From: Paralvinella palmiformis
Taxonomy: Eukaryota; Annelida; Polychaeta; Terebellida; Alvinellidae
Assembly: GCA_025642065.1 (NCBI GenBank)
Contig: JAODUP010000714.1
Span: forward strand, 1-64,000
DNA length: 64,000 nucleotides
Reading direction: 5' to 3'
The notes under the pieces were generated by a model. That model was not told the DNA's origin. It was given only the letters and a program-made list of their open reading frames with translations, and did no database searches. The position numbers were made by a program, and so were the translations under genes. Below, in pieces: positions 27,401 to 38,580 of this stretch (positions within the stretch are counted from its first letter, which is position 1; each line of letters opens with the position of its first letter).

Positions 27401-30400
27401 CATCATATAATAAGCTATTTAATTTTTTACCTTAATTACAAAACTAATTATGTGTTAATTAATATTATACAATATTGATATACAATGATGGATAAATCTA
27501 CAAGAGGACACCAAGTTACTATTTCAGTTACTCGTTTGTTTATTAATGTGTAATAATTATAAACTTGTTGTTTTTAAGTTGTTTTGATATTTTTTCATAG
27601 ACATTTATTTTGATCTATAGTCAGTTCAAACAACCGAGTTAGGTCAGATTTAGAGTAGCAATATTTTTGTGATAAAATCTATTTTATTTTTATATACATC
27701 GCACTCTTTTCTAGATACACCAGAATATTAATAATGTTTAGTAAATCTGCTCATCAATGTACAGTAAACAAAACTAGTACAAATTAAAATAGTGTTAATT
27801 GACAATTTGTGTAGAATTACTAATAGTTATTTATTATAGTAAACTGCCGTAATAACACGATCATAACATAATATTGGTTGATATCATGATTTACTGATAT
27901 CATGATCAGCATTTCTTGGACCCTAACAATCTTGTAAAGAATTTCCCTTTACTAGATGTAAAAAGGTTATTTAGAAATCTAAAATATTATGGTTATGGTG
28001 AGGTATTCTCCAGAGCATTAAATATTTTAATTAATATTTTTTGCAGAATTTTTTTTATTTTGTTGAAAAGTCATATCTGTGACAATTACTGAAAAGTCAC
28101 ATCTGTGACAATTATTGAAAAGTCGAGGAAGAATGAAGTTAATTAGTTTCTTTGGTATAGTTGGTAGATGTATATTGGATGTTCTAGGTTCAAGTCTTGT
28201 TGTTCCAATTAGGGGTTTGACAAAAATCTGTAAGTTATATGTTCCATCCGCTGATGAGAAAGGTTGGGCACCTCTGTGGTCTAGCGGTAGCACAGATCAC
28301 TCCCACCCATGTTAGAATCTCTCTGCGTGGGCATATCTGAAGGTTGTTTCATCTTTGACTTCACTTCATTACCTTTGGAGGGCATTTGACCCATTTAACC
28401 TACCATGTGCACAAAAGTAGCTGTAAAACATCAATCATCATCATCTGATGAGAAAATTTAATGGTGCTTAAAGATAGGCATAAATAATCTGTAGTTAGAA
28501 ATTGTTAGTCTTTATTATGGATTAGTCCAGGTACAATAATATTATGTACTTACGTTGGCCAAGCCAGCATCATACCCACTCCAAAGTCATAACATCATAC
28601 CCACACCAAAGTCATAACATCATACCCACACCAAAGTCATAACATCATACCCACACCAAAGTCATAACATCATACCCACACCAAAGTCATAACATCATAC
28701 CCACACCAAAGTCATAACATCATACGCAAACTAAACCATCTGTTTAATAAATAAATAAAATTAACATTATAATAACATTATTTTTATTACTGACATTGTT
28801 TGTTTTATTTTATGTAAATATTTTACAGTCAACCAAATGAGGAGATTACATAATTACAAACATATATAACAAAACATAATTATCAAAAAACAGTACATAT
28901 ATTGTATTATTACTTTAAAATTACAACAATCTATTATAAATAAATTGATAGTTAACATTAATCATAACTAAAAACACTTTCTAATTATGATTCTATGAAT
29001 ATTTAGTAAAATTTTATTGTTATTATCCGATACAATAATTGTATCGTCGTTTATTTTATTGTTATCATCCGATATAATAATTGTATCGTCGTTTATTTTA
29101 TTGTTATCATCCGATATAATAATTGTTTTGTCGTGTATTTTATTGTTATCATCCGATATAATAATTGTTTTGTTGTGTATTTTATTGTTATCATCCGATA
29201 TAATAATTGTTTTGTTGTGTATTTTATTGTTATCATCCGATATAATAATTGTTTTGTCATGTATTTTATTGTTATCATCCGATATAATAATTGTATCATT
29301 GTTTATTTTATTGTTATAGTGTGATGGTGTATCTCTAGACCTTGCTAATGGTCCTTCATTAGAGGGTATTACCGTGTTAAATATCCCCTCCATATATGGT
29401 GGTTCAAACTTGTGGGGAGATAATCCGAGTCAGAAAAAACGTAAAAAGGCAGCAAAAATAACAAAAAAAGAGAAGGAGAGAGAACCTTCATCAAGTAGTA
29501 TGTCTTCTGTGGACCTTAGCTTTGCCATACAAGGTTAGGGTGTGTGTGTGTGTGCGTGTGTGTGTCTGTGAAAATATTTCAAGTGAAACCACTTAAATGG
29601 TCACCAGTTTACATTGCTATACATGATTACATGGAACCTACAGATTCAGAGAATTCTTATGTATAAATATTATTTATAACTATCCATTGTTTCTGATAAT
29701 TATATTACTGAACACCATCAGAGAATGGATTTATACTTTGATTTCTAAACAGTTATTATTATTATTAAGCATTAGATTCATGTTATTTATTTAGTTGTAA
29801 TTTGACATCTGTTTCTGGAGTAGTTTAAATCCGTTCTAAAAATTCACCTGTAAACACCAAAGTCATTAATTACAAATTTCTTTATTTTTGAGTTATCACT
29901 GTAAAAAAATGTTGTTTACATAACCTTTGATAATAAGAGCACATTTTAGAATCTAAATTATCATTATTATTATTATTATCATTCAAATATTCAGTCTATT
30001 CAGCTAATATTGTTATTAATTACTTGATGTGACATCACACTCTCTTATCTACACATCAAATATATCTTCTTCTTTTCTATCTGTTACTTCTATACAATGA
30101 AGTATTTTATTATTAAATGTTCTTCTTTACATCCCAAAATAAGATATATTCTTTTTAATTCTGTTAGATTTATCTGTTTTACATCCAAAGTTAACAATCC
30201 AGTAAACAAAACACCTTTTTTGTTGTATATCTTCTGACTAAATAGACCTCTAATTTATGGCAAACGTTACTTTCTAGATTGCGGTGACAAAATGATTGAG
30301 GTCGTTGGTGTTGAGAACAGTTTACAGTTGGCACAGATTAAAGGCGGCATCCGCTCATCGGGACGTAGATTGGCACAATGCTCATCCGTTGTTATCAGGT

Positions 30401-33400
30401 AAGTGATGTTGGCTCAACATCCATCCAAAGTGGTTTGTTATTGATGGAGAAACTTCATAAATTGACAAACTTCATAAAATATCTACGGCCCAAATAGCCT
30501 ACCATTTACACAGAAGTGGCCATAAAACATCAGTCATCATCATCAAATGTCTACGGCCCAAATAGCCTACCATTTACACAGAAGTGGCCATAAAACATCA
30601 GTCATCATCATAAAATGTCTACAGCCCAAATAGCCTACCATTTACACAGAAGTGGCCATAAAACATCAGTCATCATCATAAAATGTCTACGGCCCAAATA
30701 GCCTACCATTTACACAGAAGTGGCCATAAAACATCAGTCATCATCATAAAATGTCTACGGCCCAAATAGCCTACCATTTACACAGAAGTGGCCATAAAAC
30801 ATCAGTCATCATCATAAAATGTCTACGGCCCAAATAGCCTACCATTTACACAGAAGTGGCCATAAAACATCAGTCATCATCATAAAATGTCTACGGCCCA
30901 AATAGCCTACCATTTACACAGAAGTGGCCATAAAACATCAGCCATCATCATAAAATATCTACGGCCCAAATAGCCTACCATTTACACAGAAATGGCCATA
31001 AAACATCAGTCATCATCATAAAATATCTACGGCCCAAATAGCCTACCATTTACACAGAAGTGGCCATAAAACATCAGTCATCATCATAAAATGTCTACGG
31101 CCCAAATAGCCTACCATTTACACAGAAGTGGCCATAAAACATCAGTCATCATCATAAAATGTCTACGCCCAAATAGCCTACCATTTACACAGAAGTGGCC
31201 ATAAAACATCAGTCATCATCATAAAATATCTACGGCCCAAATAGCCTACCATTTACACAGAAATGGCCATAAAACATCAGTCATCATCATAAAATGTCTA
31301 CAGCCCAAATAGCCTACCATTTACACAGAAGTGGCCATAAAACATCAGTCATCATCATAAAATGTCTACAGCCCAAATAGCCTACCATTTACACAGAAGT
31401 GACCATAAAACATCAGTCATCATCATAAAATATCTAAAAATACATCTTCTTAAAGAACATAATGATATATAAAATATGTTATTTTTATCTTTTCTATTTT
31501 TGTTTTACATTTTGTTTTGAATTATTTTTTTTAATGAAAAAGTGCTCCATTAAATATATATTAATTACCATTATTATCTAAAATACAATAAACAATAATA
31601 ACTGTCAGTATATTAAAATATCCTATTTTATCTAAATACTTATATATATATATATATATATATATTACATGTATAAGTCATGGAAATAATTCAAAATGTA
31701 GTAAACAAGTTTATTTATCTTATATACAAAAAGATTTATTGATGAATTAAACAGACAATGATGAGTGATAATGAAAGACATAAACAATAATAACTGTCAG
31801 TATATTAAAATATCCTATTTCATATGTTATAAGATATAGATACTGACACAATTATATTACATGTCATATTTCATATATAAATACAGTCACTGTGAATAAT
31901 TCACAAACAAGTTCACCGCGAGGTCATACGGAGCATACTGACGTACAACGTCACATGACCACTTATTTTTTAGATGGCAAAAAAACATCAAGCTTCGTTA
32001 GATGATCAAATGATACCTTAAAAGGAATTACTGTATATACGTGTGTATAGGCCGCATTTTTGATACCATGAAATCACCGTCAAAAGCCCCGGTGGGGCTT
32101 ATACACGGGTCGGACTAAAAGGGAAGGTAATATTTGACATAATTTAGGGGGAAATACAATAATATTGTTTTACAACATTAATAATGAATATATGAACATC
32201 AAACAAATTAATTATGTGTGTTTTTGATGTTGTCTTTTGAAGCCAAACTTAATCCTGATAACTGACAGTCAGTAGTGTGGTGTAGGTCTGTTATCAAGTA
32301 ATAATTTATACGTAATGTAGTCAGGGTCAGACTGTCACTGGTACCAAGGCCGTCTGGGAACAGCCATCACATGATTTATTATCTAGAGGTGTCAAATGAT
32401 CCGGATCGCAATTAATCTGTTTGATGCACAGGGATCCAAAAAGTACAAGAATCCAGTAAAGTACAACAATCTGATCCTACAAAAGGTGTAGGTTCAAATT
32501 CGCTGTGATACGAAAACGGCTGCATTATGACCAGTACACACTATGACCAATATGGACATCTCCATAAACTATTAGAGGCAGATTTAATTTTTGGTTTATC
32601 TAAGACGTGTCATTACTATTGAAATGTGTGAGCGTGTGTAATTGAACGGAACAGTAAATGAGGCCACACAAAGAATGACTATAGAAGTCACATCAAATGA
32701 AAACGATTACACTAAACAATGTGTTAATTACTTCTAAAGCTGGCTCATAGGAAGTACTAATAAACTACTTTAAACAACATTACGGAAACGAACACACAGC
32801 AGCAGACAACCTGATGATGAAGTGGCCGTCGTTACGTATCATCACACAGTGGATGAAAACAGCCTGGGATTAAATCGACCATGACGAAGAAGGCGAGATG
32901 TATGATGACATGATGACACATGAACAGATAACACAGATATCCAATGAAGATAGTGATGATGACGGATTTTTGGGCTTTGAATAAATTTGCTGATTTTAGT
33001 GTGGCTTATATACGGGTTCGATTGTAGGGGGGTTTATTGGTCCTAAAACCTGGTACGTCTTATACACGGGTTCGACTCTAGGGGGGTTTATTGGGCCCAA
33101 AACCTGGTACGTCTTATACACGGGTTCGACTCTAGGGGGGTTTATTGGGCCCAAAACCTGGTACGTCTTATACACGGGTTCGATTGTAGGGGGGTTTATT
33201 GGTCCTAAAACCTGGTGCATCTTATACACGCTGCGGCCTATAATCAAGTATATACGGTATTGTGGCTTTTAAAGTGAATAGTTTCACTTTCCTTTTGTCT
33301 CAGATTCACTTTGAAATCATTTGTCATAATCATAGTTTCTAAGTGGACATCACTTAATCATTTTTCCATGTGATGTTCACTATTATCAATGTCAGAGCTT

Positions 33401-34186
33401 CAAACTTTGAAGATTTTTGTTAAATATTGTGTGGATATTAATAAATCTTATTTTTGAATATAATATGAATCTATTTTAGACTACACTACATGTCACATAC
33501 ACTGCAGTTGACATACACGACAGGTGACATACACAACAGGTGACATACACTATATGTCACATACAATACATATCACATGTACAGATAATCACTGAGACAC
33601 CTATCATAGGAATTTTATATCAATCTTTTTGGTTGATGTTTTATGAACTGTTTTTTTTGGCATAATGTTGTTATTATAATTCAATTTCAATAGGAAAAGA
33701 AAGGAAATAAGCATTTTATCAGCAACAATAATATATTATTGTTTGTCTCACATGAGTTTGATAGAATTCCATTTAAAATAACTATAAATATAATTGATCT
33801 GATATACGAGATTATACATAATTATATATGATATACCTTTTTAAATCTTAATTTTCTATTAATCTTAATATTTTATTATAATAGTTTATAGTTTGTTTAT
33901 CATTAGATGTTTAATAGCAGTGTCATTGTGTATCATTTAATAAGGAAAGCCCAATAACGTCATATAGAACCTTAGTTTAAATTAGTTAAATGTTAAAGCA
34001 TCATGAAATATGAATGAATTTTTAAAGAATGAGATAAATATTTTTGGTTAATATATCTTGGGATAAATTTAGATAATATTTGCTGTATCTATTTTACAAT
34101 GAACTCTTTGTCTTTCTGCAGCCAATTTATAATTGAACAACACTGATATTATTCTCATTCAAGAAGATACTTTAAAAGTATTGTAT

Positions 34187-34225
<39 letters not shown>

Positions 34226-37200
34226 TTTTGACAGACGTGTTATATTCAAAAACCAAACCCGGGCAAAGATATTAAATACAATTTTTTCAGTGTATATAAA
34301 AAATTAGCAGTATATATTTTAGTGACTTTTGATTACAAATTTTTTGATCAAAGATTAAATCAGGTTAAGTTTGTTTGATATTTATCAAGGTCATTGTTTG
34401 TCTTCTTTGTGTGTCAGATATTAGTAATGAGGATGTTAAACTAATAACTTACTTTACCCACTTTAAGTTTGATGTTTTTAATTTTAGGACAAGAAGACGC
34501 TTCCCAATGCATATTGATGGAGAGCCATGGCTTCAACCACCTTGTACAGTAAGTGTGTGTGTGTGTTTGCACGTGCACACAATCATATACATTCTTTACA
34601 TATATACATGTGTGGTACAAAACCCCAGCTGGATTAACTGAACAACCTATTTAGTCAAAATAAGGCCAGTCTTTAAAAAAAATTGGTTGGGGGTTACATT
34701 GCCAAAAAAAATCCACAAGTTAGGTAGGAATTAATTAATTAATTAATATTTTATATTGTCTAGTGTAATATATTGTTCACGAAGCATTTTTTTCATTCAA
34801 CTAGACGCATACCTGTAATGATTTACACTAGAAAGATATCGTGTAACTTATAAGCTTGTTTCAGATATAGACTCACTTAATTGAACTAGTATTTTCAATA
34901 GTTTTTTTGGAGTCTACTAACAATTCACTATCATCACATAAAGCACAACTTACCCTCGCCAAAGAGGAGAATATACCGAGTTCTGATAACGTATTTATGT
35001 CATTAATCAGATGATTACACATAAATGTAAAGCCACTAATTAATTATTTGTTAAAACCATCAATAATATATCAAAAATAACTCCTTTGTTAATCTTTCTA
35101 AATCATTATTTACGAATGTTAAAAAAAGTTGTGTGTAACTATATATATATATTCCGGGATTCCCCCACCCCCCCCCCACCGTCAGGCGTATCTCCCCTAA
35201 TGTTAGTTAGCTTTCGTTCGTCTATGTTGTGGTAAATTTGATAATATCCGGAACCGTTTGAAGTGAATAATGCTGACATGATAAGGAGCAGCAAAGGGGG
35301 AAAATGAGAACCGTGTATGTTGGGGATAAAAAGCCGAGAACTGAGCATGCAAGTGCCTATTTTGGTTTATTTTGGATGCTCAGACACGGATATAAAAAGA
35401 TCCAAGCCAACGTCGATATAGATGGACTAATGCGATATATTCGACCTCCTTTAATCTTGTTTGAACATCTTCATAGATGTGGAAAGCCTCAACCTAACTT
35501 TAGATCAAATATTATGCTTGTTGTGTTCCGTCCAACTTACATACAGTGATGGACACACGGCCATGTTAACTCAGTGCTGCCATATCTACGACTAACTTTA
35601 TTCAGTCTGTACGCTGGTACTCGATACACTGATCCAGACATCACGTGATGATCTTAACCTTGACCTAGGTCTATATGCGACAGTCCTATTATCATAGTGT
35701 ATTCCAAGGAACTAGATATATAACATCTTCCTTTCTTTTTTAAATTTTATACACCGAGGTATCAGTTTGTGAAATCTAGTAGATCCAGATACTATTGGTA
35801 ACATTTCCTTTTCAATTTGGGTCATACCATAATTGTTTTCCATCTGTATTAATGCCTTAGATGCATTAGTCCATTTGCCAAAATGTGAACCTAGGTATTT
35901 TCTATAGTATAAAGTTTTTTGTTGGATTTATCATCACACAGCGTCGGGATTACTGATGAAATTTTGTTGGATTGTCATTCCTATAATCTTTATGCAAATT
36001 AGTGTCTCCATTATCGTAAAATCTATTTTACTTTTAGTCAATATTGTCAAAACTGCGGGATTTAATTTGCCATCTTCTGGCATTGATCTCATTTAGAACT
36101 ATCTGACCATTGACAATATTGTAAAGTACATCACTGTTGATTGATAGTGAATGGGAATGTTTTTATAACTCTGTACCAACACACTGTAGATCATAAGAGT
36201 CAAGTTTCTGCCTCTTCTCACCTTCCTCTTTCTATTTGGTCTGTGCTGATGAGTTGTGTGCTTCTTCCGGGTACAATTGCTCCATGGCATCAGAGAGGTA
36301 GACAGTGACTGGGAACGAATCAATCCATTCAGAGTGACCAGCTCGGGTGAAAGTGTCATGCCTCTCACTGCAGCCTTACCTGTCTTGATTGCAGTCTGCT
36401 CACCAAACTGGTCACCTGACACTGCATTCTAGCAGCCATCACTGTGGTGACATACGTGTGCTCCACTGACGGGGGTCAGCTTTAGCTTCTGCTGGCAGGA
36501 GATGGCGAGCGTTGGTTTGAGAAGGATATCGACCCAGTGTCTGCCCGTCGGATGCGGTCGTGCCTCTTCCATAAAGTCCTAGATTTCATCAAACGTGTTT
36601 ACATTGTCTTGAAGATAATGATCCAATAGTGCAGTGGAAACCATATGATATGCCAGTATGTCTCGTACCCATCCCTTTCTATTCATGATCCCTGTCAGAC
36701 CACCGAATGCTGCTGCCACTAGGACTTCCAGACCTGAACCCTTCATAAGTGTTCCGATGCATCCCAAGAAGGATGTGCATTGCGCCAGCAGGAAGGATGA
36801 CATTCTTGAACTTCTCCAGTGCAAAAAGCTTGACCTGCTGACCAACCATATACAGTTGCTTGTCAATAGGTTACCATAGGTCTTTCCCATCTCACCAAAT
36901 GATTTTGTCATGTTGAACATTGATTTTAATACTGGATGAGATGACAGTGCGTCAATGAAAGGGCCAAATAAATACTCTGTGGCAGGCTTGACTATGACAG
37001 GAACTTCATCCATCAGAGGAAAAGGTTTTCAGGCAGTGAGAATCTTTCAGCTGAGATGCAGCATGACTTTTCTCTCTCTTACACAAATCTGTGTATGGTA
37101 TTCCTGATGTCACCGGTACAACAGGAGGATTAACTTTCTCCGGTCCAGTGTAGTGTTGCAGTGGTACAGATCTGGTGTTGAGATTTCGTACAGCTGTTTT

Positions 37201-38541
37201 GAATAGGCGTGGAATAACAATATCCATTACACCTAGTTGAACATCTCCCTTCTCTAAGAGACCAGTTGGATTATGGGTTTCTCGCCGTCCATTTGGAGCG
37301 GCTATCAGGTCTAGATTATCATACCATTCAAAGGGTGCAACCACCCTCCATGTCAAACCCATCGCTTGATGAAGCACACTACTTTTGTCTTTTGTTACCT
37401 ATAAATGTTGCAGCTGATTTGTGGAATCGTACCACCTCCGAATAAGACAAGATGAAGCCCTGATCGTGTAGCAGCTTGATCAACTCTGAACTTCAGCGTC
37501 TGTGCTGCAGGTTCACTGCCAGTCCCAGTGTTGTTTGATTTCTGTTGTGTATTATCTGCCCCTGAATAGTCAAGCTGAGAGATTTTTGTGTGACCTTGCC
37601 ATCTAAAACCAATTCTGAAACCATCTTGGGTAATGTAGTGCTCGTCTGTTTGATTGTGTTGCTGTGTGTGAATTCACTCAGATCACGACACGAGCCTTAT
37701 AACAGCATAAACACTATCCTCATCGGCTCTATCGACTTTGACCAGCTTTAGCGACTTGCCAAGAAGCTCTTTAAAGCCCACAACATCATCACAACATTCC
37801 ACACGTACAACGACAACATCATTACCTAAATGGGTTGTTAGATTTGAGAGTATCTGCTGGCGAGATAGCGTCCCACCTAAATCACAGTAAGCATAATATA
37901 GCTCATTGGTGGTCCATGTACGAACGTATTGATTAGCACACATGCCAGTAATTATCGACTGTAGAGCATTATCGGATTAGTCAGATGACAAGCTGGTGTG
38001 CATAGGGATTGCCACGAAATCATCATAACACCTCTTGTTATACTGTACATCTGGAGTTGGTAAATCGGTATGAGCACCTTTTATCAGGATCTCAACTAAT
38101 CTGCCCCAATCATCATTTCTTTGATGACGTATATCTAAAAGTACATCCTTCAATGCTGTACGACCTGGCCGCTCGCTGGTCTGGTACTGGATGATACGCT
38201 GCCATCTTATTATAGCGTATGTGGTCTTTAGGGATACGATCTTTACCACAAATCAAGCAATGTTTGTTGAATTGTAAAATGGGAAGTTGTGATCTCCTGA
38301 CTCTGATTATCTCTGGATCAGACTCGGGTATTGACGAACCTTCTTCCTCTTAGCTACACGCCTCGCCACATTTGTTTTAGAAGTATATACACAATAACAC
38401 GTTTGATGGCAGTCCAGAGATACCTGATCTCTTTGTGAATCCAGAATTGTCTGCAGCTTTACCTGTACATCATTGCCACTTCTCTAATTACTCTGGTGTA
38501 TTAGGGTGGTTATGACTTAGATGAGTTTTCAGAGTTATTAA

Positions 38542-38580
<39 letters not shown>

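Noticed and set aside
28968..29393. Open frames on both strands over 29.0-29.4 kb
   Set aside because: All arise from the 42-bp minisatellite (14 codons per unit). The true coding exon here is 29320-29533 on the plus strand.
32996..33247. 83-codon minus-strand frame with repeating [13 protein letters not shown]
   Set aside because: Translation of the 54-bp subterminal repeat of the TIR element.
35304..35549. 81-codon plus-strand frame ending in the 3' LTR
   Set aside because: The frame runs into LTR sequence by chance. The part before the insertion has no recognised homology, so no gene is called.
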